DNA from: Ampelomyces quisqualis | Lineage: Eukaryota > Ascomycota > Dothideomycetes > Pleosporales > Phaeosphaeriaceae | Reading direction: 5' to 3' | Assembly (NCBI GenBank): GCA_018398575.1 | Contig: JAGTXZ010000021.1 | Location: 1 to 64,000, forward strand | Length of the DNA: 64,000 nucleotides | Shown: in pieces, positions 54,959-64,000 of the stretch | Layout: the number at the start of each line of letters is the position of its first letter | Numbering within the stretch: the first letter of the stretch is position 1 | Notes under the pieces: model-generated | Told to the model about the DNA's origin: nothing | The model's database searches: none | Seen by the model: the letters and a program-made list of their open reading frames with translations, nothing else | Translations under genes and position numbers: made by a program

Positions 54959-55750
54959 TCAAGCCCGATGAAACACCAAGAATCCCACTTCGGCATCCAT
55001 GACCCATCGTCCCGGGTGACACTCATTTTCGATCTGATAGTACGTCCTGAGATGCCACTCTCCATTCCTCTCCATGCACCAAAACGGGTCGTCGCTACGT
55101 GCATCTGCCGGCTTGATGGCCCTCGCATCGTACGCGCCGCGCTCAGTCGCAACACGTCGATTCTCCATCTGATAGTCCTCGCGGGCCGGAGCGACATGCT
55201 GCCGGGCATAGCTCGTGCCAGCGCCCGCATGACTATTCGTCACATGGTATGTTGTCGTGGTAGTTGCCGCACTCGGGCCAGGCGGGTACACGTACGCTTG
55301 CCCAGCATAGCCGTAGCTCGGGACAGTGTTGTAATAGGACCTCTGGTACGGGTAATAGAAGTTAGCAAGCGGGTACAGCGAGCCATACGAGGAATAATGG
55401 TAGTAGCCGCTGTACGGCGAAATAGTGGGATAGTAGCTTGATGCTGCGGCGCCGTAGTAATTGGCACCCAGGCCGTAGCCGCCGTTGTTGTAGTAAGAAT
55501 ATTGGGGCTGGTAGGAACGTGCTGCATATACCCCAGGATAGTAACCGCCTGCTGCAACGCCGACGCCCATTCCCATGCCCATGCCCGCTCCGACACCGCC
55601 AAAGCCGACTCCAACGCCGACGCCGCCATTCGGTATGACGCCGGTGGGAGGTGCGCCGTTGGCCTGTTGACCGGCGTAGCTGAGGAAGCCGCGTTGACCG
55701 TAGCGAGGGGTGTAGATGTATTGATGGCGCGGCTTGGGATAGGCCTCCAT
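54959..55750 (-). CDS. Tyr/Gly-rich low-complexity protein with conserved C-terminus
   Basis: Single exon, 263 residues from ATG 55750 (MEAYPKPRHQYIYTPRYGQR); the frame is open further upstream, but that part is Arg-rich leader. Residues 30-70 are Gly/Val/Met repeats (GVGVGVGFGGVGAGMGMGMG). Then comes a Tyr-dense segment (SYYPTISPYSGYYHYSSYGS), suggestive of a prion-like or phase-separating region. The last 45 residues look folded: DDPFWCMERNGEWHLRTYYQ and PGRWVMDAEVGFLVFHRA. That end suggests selection for a real protein. Function unknown. Confidence 0.6.
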   Translation of the reverse strand: MEAYPKPRHQYIYTPRYGQRGFLSYAGQQANGAPPTGVIPNGGVGVGVGFGGVGAGMGMGMGVGVAAGGYYPGVYAARSYQPQYSYYNNGGYGLGANYYGAAASSYYPTISPYSGYYHYSSYGSLYPLANFYYPYQRSYYNTVPSYGYAGQAYVYPPGPSAATTTTTYHVTNSHAGAGTSYARQHVAPAREDYQMENRRVATERGAYDARAIKPADARSDDPFWCMERNGEWHLRTYYQIENECHPGRWVMDAEVGFLVFHRA

Positions 55751-55917
55751 TGCGGTAGTAATTTGGCGTGCGCAGTGGGTGGTGACGGAGTTTTGAGCGC
55801 GCGGGGCGTGGCAGTGAGGGTAGACCGATCGCGGAGTCACGAGTGAAGCTCGGGACTTTTCGCCGCCAGGCAGACGAGACAGTCGTGTCGGCGCGACGTG
55901 GGCAAATGTCCAAACAG

Positions 55918-56400
55918 CTATTGAGGTAACACCACGCAAGCCAATGGGGGAGAAGAAGGCAGTGTGTGGGAGGGAAGGAGCAAGGGTAGAACAAACGAAG
56001 AGACAAGGAACGAGCGCAGACTCACCACAGCGGCGAGGCGCGGCATTGTTACGCGATTGTCAGGGTAATACCGGCCATAGCCAGACGAATATCCCGCATA
56101 ACCTCTGGGGACGACAGCTTGAGGATAGCCGTTATACGGAGGATAGCCAGGCGGAGGATAGCTACGATGCTGAGAACACCCCCCATAGCCCGAGTAGCGA
56201 TTCCGGGACGCGCGAGCATTCTCCATATAACGGCGGCGAGGCTGGCGAGAGTAATATCTCGACGGGTAGTACGAGCCTCCGAGACCGTTCCTGCGGCGCC
56301 AGGTCATGCCATCGCGAGGTCGCGTGTACTCTTCCGAATAGCGGGCGCCATTGGCGACGTAGGTCCGAGTCGTGTATGTGTCTCTATCGTCAAAGCACAT
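55918..56400 (-). CDS. Tyr/Arg-rich protein, partial model
   Basis: From ATG 56400 the frame reads MCFDDRDTYTTRTYVANGAR, GMTWRRRNGLGGSYYPSRYY and a Pro/Tyr/Gly-rich part (YPPPGYPPYNGYPQAVVPRG). It resembles the neighbouring Tyr/Gly-rich gene in composition and lies just upstream in the same direction. The last 45 codons become hydrophobic after a GTGAGT at about 56025, which is a good donor site, so the real C-terminus may be spliced and differ from the open frame. The upstream open frame to 56778 is probably leader. Confidence 0.4.
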   Translation of the reverse strand: MCFDDRDTYTTRTYVANGARYSEEYTRPRDGMTWRRRNGLGGSYYPSRYYSRQPRRRYMENARASRNRYSGYGGCSQHRSYPPPGYPPYNGYPQAVVPRGYAGYSSGYGRYYPDNRVTMPRLAAVVSLRSFLVSSFVLPLLLPSHTLPSSPPLACVVLPQ

Positions 56401-56593
56401 GCTGCCGTCTGGAGATGGTGCAGGAGTGGCCGAGACGAAGAAAGACGACTTGTTGCACCAATGTATGGGTGGCCTTGTGATTGGCGGGTGAAGTGCAAAC
56501 AAGGGAAGAAGACATGACCTCACCCTACACACGAGGCCCGCACAGAACGAGTATCGCCGACGATGCCTCGAGACAACCCATGAACATGTTCCC

Positions 56594-57328
56594 TCATACT
56601 CCCGAGCTCTTCCCACCACCCCCTCCCTGTCCTTTGATCCCAACTCCACCCGCACTCTCTCCCGCTCCTTTCCCAGCACCAGCACTACCCATCTTCTTCC
56701 CCCTGCCAAACCACCTCCCCACCCCCCCAACAACCGGCCCAACAACCGCCCTCGCAAATCCCGGCGTCGCCCAAACACTAAACATCACCCTCGGCACAAC
56801 CAACACCTTGGTAACCGCCCACGCCGTCGCAAACTCCACCACCAACCTAACCCCTCCCTCACCCCCATCCCACTGCCTGACCATCTCCCCATTCCCCCCC
56901 TCGTCCTCACCCCCAACCAACCCCCGCACTTCTCTCTCCGCCTCCCCCGCCTCCCCAGCACTAACCCACCCCTTCCGCCGAAAATATCCCCCAAACCTCT
57001 CCACCCCGGCAATCACCCACGCCCCCTCCGCAACCCACGCCGGCACCCAGTGCGTGTAGTGGAAGTACGCCGCGAGGCCCAGCAGCGGTATGATAGCCGT
57101 GAGTTCGTGCAGGATGAGGAACGCCGTCACGTGCGAGACGGGCGCGTTGACGAGGGCGCGCGTGTGCTTGTGGAGAAAAGGGGGGAGGCGGCGGTTTATG
57201 CGGGCGGTGAGGGAGGGGGGTGGGGGGGGAGTGTAGGGTCGTGGGGTGGGGGGTTGGCGGAGGGGGAGGGGGAGGCGGAGGCGGAGTGGTGGGCGGGGGA
57301 GGGCGCGGGGGAGGCGAGGGCGGAACAT
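56594..57328 (-). CDS. predicted mitochondrial membrane protein, function unknown
   Basis: Single exon, 244 residues from ATG 57328. The first 60 residues are Arg/Pro/Leu-rich without acids (MFRPRLPRALPRPPLRLRLP), a mitochondrial targeting pattern. A conserved-looking core follows: NAPVSHVTAFLILHELTAII, PLLGLAAYFHYTHWVP and GVERFGGYFRRKGW, which includes one or two membrane helices. A further segment (LVVEFATAWAVTKVLVVPR) is near the C-terminus, then a Gly-rich tail. The core resembles the yeast Mrx11/Fmp10-type inner-membrane family, as I recall it, but this is unverified. Confidence 0.6.
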   Translation of the reverse strand: MFRPRLPRALPRPPLRLRLPLPLRQPPTPRPYTPPPPPSLTARINRRLPPFLHKHTRALVNAPVSHVTAFLILHELTAIIPLLGLAAYFHYTHWVPAWVAEGAWVIAGVERFGGYFRRKGWVSAGEAGEAEREVRGLVGGEDEGGNGEMVRQWDGGEGGVRLVVEFATAWAVTKVLVVPRVMFSVWATPGFARAVVGPVVGGVGRWFGRGKKMGSAGAGKGAGESAGGVGIKGQGGGGGKSSGV

Positions 57329-57796
57329 GGTTGCTTGAGGGTGGTGGGTTATGGATCTCGGGTCTTGGGATCTCGACTGCTTTCTCAGTCTCCTGGCTCT
57401 AGGGGCGCGTGGTTCGGACGAGTTTGTTGCGCCATTGAAAGATGATGTGTCGAGGAACATGTGTCGCGGACATGTCGTTCAGAACGTCAATGCGCTGGCC
57501 ACTGGAGCAAATTGGCGCGCGGCTGTGGCGCTCAACATGACCCGTTGCAAGACTGCAATTTTGAGCAAGACAAAGGTACTAACATGCATCACAATGTTAC
57601 AGTAAGCAACACATGACCTTGGATTTTATTTTGAGGTTGCGTTGCATTGTATTGGAGCGGGAAAGTATGTTTTCACACCAGACGCAATGCATCGCAGTAC
57701 GAAGAGACCATCGTCGCCATGCGTCAACCGTTCGTGACATGCATTATGCACACTGATGAATCGAGCCTAGTCCTCTCGCCATGTCAAGCACGCAGA
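57329..57796. other. intergenic, 468 bp
   Basis: Between the membrane-protein gene start and the 3' end of the insulysin gene. No feature seen. Confidence 0.5.
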
Positions 57797-60700
57797 TTAC
57801 AACTTCTCCGCGACCTCTACAAACTCCTCTAGGTTCCTCACTGGCCTCACGCCGGCACTAATCTGTAGCCCTGCCTTGAACGCATGGATGTCCTTGATCA
57901 GCACCGGGTGAGATGCATCAGTCACGCTTTCCACATCTGCTGTTTCGTTGAGGACCTCTGGCTCAGCAGGGAGACTAGAGTCTGCGACACCAAGCGCGGC
58001 TTTGGTCTCGTCAAGAACTTTGTCGGCAACAGTCTTCTCCAGTTTCAGAACATCACTGAGGTATACGAATATAGTCTCAGGGATGGCCTCGGCGGATGAG
58101 GTGTCGTTGAGTCTAGACTGGACGTCTTCCAACTTGGCATCGATCTTGTGCTCGGTCAAGATAACTTGGAGCGAAGCTATGGCCGAAGCCTTCCTTTCGT
58201 CAAGGGTAGGCTCCCTGGGCTTCGACTGGGCTTGGAGATGCACAGATAACTTGGACCGCTTGGATGATGAGGGCGAGATGTAGTAAGAGTAGAATTCGAC
58301 CATGTCCTTCTTTGTGAGTAAGTCCAGGTGCTCGGCGTCAGTATCCGCTAATTCTACGTCAGCCTATACGCGCGTGATACATTTGGAATCACAGCTTACC
58401 TTGCGTGAAATCATATGAATCGGAGTAAATATGATTCCAGAATCGCATGTCTTCCTGGGATAGGTTCTTCAGCTTTGCCAAGCGCTTGGTAATGGTAGCT
58501 CTCTTGTGACCCTCAAATTCGTCCTCGCTCATCTCCTCGAGCGTCTTGCCAAATGTGTTGAGAAAGTTCTCAATCCGGCCTTCCAGGTACCTACAGTCCT
58601 TCTCGCTCTGAATGAGAATACGGTATCCCGCCCAAGTATCTTGGAAGCTCTGACCTGAGAAGACAACGTAACCCAGTTGCTCAATCGTGCGTAGCTGGTT
58701 GAAGCATGGCTCGTCCGTCATTTGAGTGATGAGCATCAGCTTCGCGCGAATATCATTGTTCTGGCAATTGCCTGCAAACAAGCTATACTCAATGCAGTGG
58801 TTGACGTTTGCAGGATCTTTGAGTTGCTTCTCGTAGATAAAGTTGCTGCCCGTCGGCCAGATTAGGTTACGTCGAATGGGTATTTGATTTGCGTGGAGCT
58901 TGCGTGGTCTCAGCGTGCGCTCTGCAAGATCGGTGATTCTGAGTGCCTCCTCTTTGTAGAGGTTTCCGTGGGCCAGAACCTCGATCTGGCCTTGCGCCAA
59001 GATTTGAGGATAGAATAGCCGCACATCTTCTGCAGTAATACCATCGATCTCTTTTGCCAAGTCCTCATTCATCCAGCTCTTTTCATTCTTGAACACTCTG
59101 GAATACGTGCCGACTTGGTGGAATGGCTGGCCATAGTCCCAATTACGGAGAGACCTCCTTAGCCTCTCGTGGACAATATCGAAACGATCCTGCTTGATCT
59201 CAATGTCTCGGACGAAAGTCAGGACCTTTTCCAGTAAAACATGAAGTTTGTCGTTGTAGCCGCTGACGGTCACAGATATGCCGTTGATGTGGTTGGTGAA
59301 GTCGTATACAAGGCCAGAGATGTCAGCATCGTACGAATACTCGACCAGAGCATCGTTGACAAGCTCGCGATACAGGGTGGATATGAGCGTAACTCGTGGC
59401 GTGACATTGGTAATAGGCGTACGGAGGTAAATGTGGACGTTTGCTTTTGGTACCCAGAACTGATCGTCCTTCTTCCACCATATACGCACATTGTCGTCGT
59501 TCCTAATGAGCTTTGGTTGTTTTGTTGGCTGATCGATCTCTTTCTTCTCCACATCGAGCTTGCTTGGTATAAACTCGTTCTTGTGAGGGAAGTGGAGTTC
59601 AGCTGATCGATCCTTGGTCTCAAAAGCTGCCTTGATCTCAGCCAGGAAGTCATCGGACAACTTCTCGACCTTGTGCTCCGTTCCATACCACTTCTCCTTC
59701 TTGTCCCATCCACCCGGGAAATCCTGGCTAACAACGGTCATCCTGAAATTGTCCGGCCGCAAATACGACATGGCCTCACTGATGCGTTGGGCATCAAATC
59801 TTCGAATGACGGCTGGTCCGCTGAGCAGCATCTTGCGATCGTACGGCTTCTGCATAATTCCAGCTAGAGAGCTTGCAGTGCGGCTGGGAGGACTCTTCTG
59901 TTTGAAACGGAAGTCGACTTCGCTTATTCGCATCTGCTCATCGACAATCCACTTCTGGGGCTCCTTCTCTCGCAGCATACCAATGTACTGGAAGACAGTC
60001 TTGGCAACCTCTTTGTAATTTTTCAAGCCCTCCTCGGTCAGTTTGACACTGATGCTAAACAAGCCTGAGCCAGGACACAGTGTTGAGCCGCCTGCACCGA
60101 GACCATTTGCCCATCCCTTTGCTTTGATGTGGGCCAAAATGCTGCCTGGGCCCTCATGACCGATCAAATGACTCAGATAACGTGAGGGCTGAGATTCGTA
60201 CAGTGCTTCCTCGTCACGGTAGGCAAACTGAATCTCCAACGACCTTGACTCAAGGACTGGCCTGGCAAAGGTTTGCGTCAACAGCTCATTGGCGGTGTAA
60301 ACAGGCATGCTCCAGCTCTTTCGACCAAGGTCCTTGTTGGGCACTTTGGCAAAGACGTCCTCGACCCATTCTTCCAGGACGTCTAGACTCTCGCGACCCA
60401 AAACGACGAGCTTCATCCTGTTGGCCGAGTAGTTGGTAGAGTGAAACTTGATAAACTCGTCTCTGATTTTGACGCCACGCGCAATAGGGTCATCATGGAG
60501 CGTCTTCCAGCTTCCGGTGGAAAAGTGGCAGTAAGGATGTTGCGGATTCGCCAGTGCCTTGTTGAGCTGGTGTAGGCGCCACTGGTCACTCTGAAGATTC
60601 TTCTTGTTTTCTGAATCTACCGCCTTGATCTCACGATCCAGCGTATCTTCGAGGAAGAGCGGAGCGATGAAGAACTGGCCAAACCGATCCAAGGCTCCCC

Positions 60701-61349
60701 ATAGCGGGGAAACATCCTTTTCCTTGGAAGCAGGAAGATGCCCATTCTTCGTAGTTGGTGCGGGCGCTTTGCTGTTGGAGGGCGTTGAGGCGGGGTAAGA
60801 CAGCTCGAAGTAGTAGTTTGTGGACGTGGAAGCGGTGAAGGCATTCGAGTGTCCGCCGTGCGTGGTCAGAAACTTGTTGTAGGCATTCTCTTGGGGGTAC
60901 TTTTCGGTGCCCATGAAGAGCAAGTGCTCGACGGCATGCGCAATGCCCGGCATATCGTCGGCATCGCTGAAGCTCCCGACGTTCACATCGAGCGCGGCAC
61001 TTGCCTTGTCGGTGGCAGCCTCGTGTATCAGCAGCACTTCGAGCTGATTTTGCAGGGTGATGACGCGGTATGAGCGGTCGTCGAGCTGCGGTCGCTCGAG
61101 GTCCTCTATGCGCGCGGCGGCGCTCCTGCCCAGCTGCTCCCCCATGTTGCCTGCTGGGGTCTGGCTGCTTGGGGTTCTTGCAAGGGTCCGACGAGGGATG
61201 AATGGCACCCGGGCTGCAGCCTGGGAGGCCGCACGGCTATATACGCGGCGAGGTCGGGGTGAGCTAGTGGCGGGAAGAGCAACTGCTGCGCAATGCAATG
61301 ACGCTGTCGTGTAGCGGGCTGTTGGTCGTGCCCCTCGAGAGAGTATCAT
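57797..61349 (-). CDS. STE23: insulysin-type (M16A) metalloprotease, Ste23/IDE-like
   Basis: Two exons, 61349-58400 and 58347-57797, with a 52-bp intron; 1166 residues. The inverted zinc motif HAVEH (about residues 138-142) is followed by LLFMGTEKYPQENAYNKFL and the third-ligand region EIKAVDSENKKN, as in insulin-degrading enzymes. Also visible are SYPAST, the GHEGPGSILAHIKAKGWA segment and a C-terminal NHCIEYSLFAGN region. The first 68 residues before a second Met (ATG 61145) are Arg/Ser/Ala-rich, like a mitochondrial presequence, while the protein from MGEQLGRSAA onward is a full cytosolic-type enzyme. Family roles are peptide degradation and, in yeast, a-factor processing. Confidence 0.92.
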
Positions 61350-61873
61350 CGACAAGCACCGCTAACTAGTGGGGCCGGGCGATGGGCGAGCAAACACCTT
61401 TGTGTCGCGCCGGCCAGACTACACGCAGCGAGCGCCAAGGCACCAGGTGACCAGGCACGGGAAGAGGCGGGGGACGGTATTGACAATTGTGTGGCAATCA
61501 TGATTCACCCTCCACTCGGTAACAGGAACTTTGCCGTCGCTTGGCGGGCAGAGTATCATCAACTGTCCATCATGGTGCCTCAAGCATGCCCGCCCGGCTA
61601 CCCAGACTCGACGGGCTTCCGCAACGTCGTTCTCTATGGCTAAAAGAGGGTCTCTGTCAGTACATGCTACAACACCATGCACAGCGTGCTGCTCCCATCC
61701 TGCAGCGTCATGGTGCAAGTCTTCCCTCTATCTATTCCGAGACGGCGCCAGATCAAGATGATGGCGCGAGACGGCTACATCTCTTCAAGCAGCAAATGCG
61801 ACAATCATCGCTGGGTATCATTATAATCTAATATGGAAACCTGTGAGAAGTAGTTTGGGTGCATGGGGCCTAG
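61350..61873. other. intergenic, 524 bp
   Basis: Upstream region of the insulysin gene and 3' flank of the CCHC gene. No feature seen. Confidence 0.5.
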
Positions 61874-62933
61874 TTACCTTCGGCCTCTGCCCCGTCCAGC
61901 AGAGCCTCGGGGCTCCGACTTTGGACAGTCAGTCTTCCTATGTCCATGCTGGCCACATTGGAAGCATTCTACGTTGTTTAGGTCCCTTTGTTTGTGCTCC
62001 CCAGACAAGGACTGTAAGCCACGAAGGCTAATGTCCCCGTCCGCAGTTCTCCGTGGCGCATTGCGATTCTCAGCCGCCACTTCACGCTTCGTCGCTCGAA
62101 TGAGCTCGGCCGTCGGATCGTCGCTATCATACTCGTCCGATGCCGATTCGACCTCGCCGTCGGATTCCTCCGCTTTTTCGAGAGCGACGGGCTTCTGTGA
62201 GGGGTGAGCAGTTGTAAACCCCCTTCTCGCCGGCCGAAACAAACCTCTTTCCGCTTCAAACCACCACCAAATTGCTTTCGGATAGGCCGCATTTCCTCCT
62301 CTTCCTCCTCGGATTCGTCCACTGCATCGATCTCTGCAAAGCCTGCGTGTTTGACCTGCAGCGCCTCTTGGCGTTTTCCAGCCAGCGGATCTGTAAAGCT
62401 CAACACCCATTTGGTCTCACCTGCGTGCTGGGCCGCCTTGTCGAGCGCCTCTTGCTGCTTCTTCTCTTCAGCTGCCAGCGCCGATTGCAAGATTTCGTGA
62501 TCCGGCGTTCCTGGCGTGCCTGGAGCGGACTGTCCGTGGGAAAGACGCGCCTTTTTCGAGGGCGGCCCTTTGGGCGTGGATGGTGACGATGCCGTGGCTC
62601 TGTGAGCGGAGCGTTGCATGAACTGTATTCATGAGTGATCCGGCGGAACAGGAAACGCGCCAACTGACCTTCATCGTCATCAGACGACTCGACATTGTCT
62701 TTGGCGGGTTTGACGCCATGGTTGCGACCGTAGATTGGGTGCTGTCCGAGTCGTGCAAGTGTCAGTGCAGCCAATGTCTGGTCTTTGGACAGGACAGTCG
62801 TGGAACAACGCGACCAAGAGCGACAGCGACTTCAACTTTCGGGTGGCCCGTGCACGCTACCGGTAGCGCCCGTCTTATCGATTGCGACCGCTCCGCTCGA
62901 GCTTCCCTTTCGGGTCGTGCGGGTCACCGCCAT
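61874..62933 (-). CDS. CCHC zinc-knuckle protein, probably nuclear
   Basis: Four exons: 62933-62861, 62782-62669, 62597-62245 and 62194-61874 (introns 78, 71 and 50 bp); 286 residues. A single zinc knuckle, CFQCGQHGHRKTDC, lies near the C-terminus, followed by an RGRGRR tail. Upstream there is a conserved-looking ETKWVLSFTDPL motif, an acidic run (DESEEEEEEM) and Lys/Arg-rich stretches. The N-terminal part (MAVTRTTRKGSS... TLAALTLARLGQHPIYGRNH) needs the first intron, since the frame at TLAAL has no ATG of its own. Knuckles of this type bind single-stranded nucleic acid, so an RNA-processing role is likely but unproven. Introns 1 and 2 are the least certain. Confidence 0.65.
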
Positions 62934-63261
62934 GCCAGAGCCCCAACGAGCAGATCAAGTACATCGCCCAAAGTAGGAAAGTCTACACTTGCAGCAAGTG
63001 TGGAAGTCTAGGACCATGGACAAAAGCATGTATTCTCGCTAGCATCTACGGCTTGTCCTGCGCTCAACTGCTTGATATGTTTTCCCAAATAGGTTAGGAT
63101 TGCACTCCAGTGTGCCGCGTCAACCCACGCCCCCAAAGTCCGTCATTGTACGAATTTACAGTGAAGGAATCATCGTGTACGGGAGCAGACTTTTCGATTG
63201 CTATCAAGCTGTAGCAAGGCGTGTTGGTTTGCGTTTACATTGTTCATGCGTCATGTGTCGT
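62934..63261. other. intergenic, 328 bp
   Basis: Upstream region of the CCHC gene. No feature seen. Confidence 0.5.
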
Positions 63262-63543
63262 TCAACTCGGACTTGGTGGACTGCGTGATTTTGCTTTCGA
63301 GAAGAGAGATAGCTTGAGTTGCTGGTAAGCTTCGATTGCAGCCTTCCGGGACTGTACGTCCTCGTCCGAAAGCATAGGCGATTGTGACCTGCGCTCAGGC
63401 AATGATGATTGCCACGATGAGATTGTCGACGTTCGACTTGGTGTCAAGTATGGCCGTGATGTGTGAGCTGTGATTGAGGTCATTGATGCTGACGATGAAG
63501 TGGAGGCTTGTGAAGCAGGGGACCGATTTGAGCGAGGAGACAT
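63262..63543 (-). CDS. small Ser-rich protein, 93 residues
   Basis: Single ATG-started exon. The N-terminal 60 residues are Ser/Thr/Pro/Arg-rich (MSPRSNRSPASQASTSSSAS) with S-P sites. A predicted helix follows, EDVQSRKAAIEAYQQLKLSL, then KAKSRSPPSPS. The layout is that of a small phosphoprotein; the helix is the best reason to think it is coding. No family is recognised. Confidence 0.4.
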   Translation of the reverse strand: MSPRSNRSPASQASTSSSASMTSITAHTSRPYLTPSRTSTISSWQSSLPERRSQSPMLSDEDVQSRKAAIEAYQQLKLSLFSKAKSRSPPSPS

Positions 63544-64000
63544 GTTTGATCAACTGGCGGGGCGCTCTTCAGCAACTTATATACAATGTATCAAGTTGGC
63601 AACCGACTATACCTAGCGCATCGGCTCGAAACGACCTCACACAATTACGGGACGGGATTTCACCGCTTAAGCAAATGGAATCATCTGCACGACAACGCAT
63701 CCAAGGTTAAGCCGGGTATTGGATGGCGTGGCAGTCGACGTCGCAACAAGAGAACGGGACAAGGCGAGCGAAACACCGGCTAGGCAAAGACGCCCAATAG
63801 AAGCGTGCTTGTGAAACAGACCCTGATCGCCTTTCGTAAATCATGCATTTGAGGATGGAGACTCACGCTGCACGCACGCATTTGACAAATTCTGCAAGTT
63901 AAGGGGTGTCAAAATGCGCTTGCGTGCGCACATGAAGGTAGTCTAGTCTGTGGGTGGTGAGGTATTCCAAATACCGCCACCAGGACTTTGCACTAAATGG
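63544..64000. other. window end, 457 bp without a gene
   Basis: Probable upstream region of the small Ser-rich ORF. I see nothing supportable to the window end. Confidence 0.45.

Noticed and set aside
61350..61355. Insulysin start at 61355
   Set aside because: The codon there is TTG. The first real ATG is at 61349.
62669..62774. A separate gene starting at 62774
   Set aside because: The first codon is TTG, not ATG; the frame is the second exon of the CCHC gene.

Overview
The window looks like nuclear DNA of a filamentous ascomycete, most likely a dothideomycete of the Pleosporales type. The evidence is many short introns of about 42-100 bp with GT-AG borders, GC-balanced compact gene blocks, fungal-specific families (Pom34, Egh16-like surface protein, NCS1 permease, HODM/DUF3445, ankyrin-CorA), and an AT-rich block mutated in the manner of repeat-induced point mutation (RIP). 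I cannot name the species. Gene models below are built by hand from splice signals and reading frames.

Region 1 (1 to about 8.9 kb) is decayed DNA. From 1 to about 5.7 kb every frame is broken, stops are almost all TAA/TAG, and C-to-T / G-to-A change dominates. Inside it a histone H3-like gene with two introns can still be read at 3661-4166, and three other stop-broken frames are visible. From about 5.7 to 8.88 kb one continuous reading frame leaves the AT-rich block. It carries nine in-frame stops that thin out with distance and then none for more than 540 codons: a RIP gradient running into a large NLR/TPR-like gene.

Region 2 (9-28.4 kb) is a gene-dense core: HODM/DUF3445 protein, AP-1 mu (with a GC-AG intron), NCS1 permease, a Trp-rich GPI-type secreted protein, an Egh16-like secreted protein, a small membrane protein, Pom34, a catalytically degenerate acyl-CoA-synthetase-like protein, an unknown protein, an F-box protein and a small membrane protein.

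Region 3 (28.4-47.5 kb) is gene-poor and partly accessory. It has two divergent F-box-like paralogues, an AMACR/CaiB-type enzyme, a cytochrome P450 tail fragment, an ankyrin-CorA gene, a MYND-finger relic and two copies of one MITE family (29591-30162 and 46065-46722). The second copy sits inside a SET-domain gene; in-silico removal with one 3-bp target duplicate restores that frame.

Region 4 (47.7-63.6 kb) is a housekeeping block, nearly all on the minus strand: mitochondrial bL27, Vps1 dynamin, V-ATPase subunit A (with an upstream ORF whose stop overlaps its start codon), two Tyr/Gly-rich proteins, a mitochondrial-type membrane protein, an insulysin-type protease with two possible starts, a CCHC zinc-knuckle protein and a small Ser-rich ORF. 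Vps1, AP-1 mu and V-ATPase all serve Golgi/endosome/vacuole trafficking, but they are separate genes and no functional cluster is implied.
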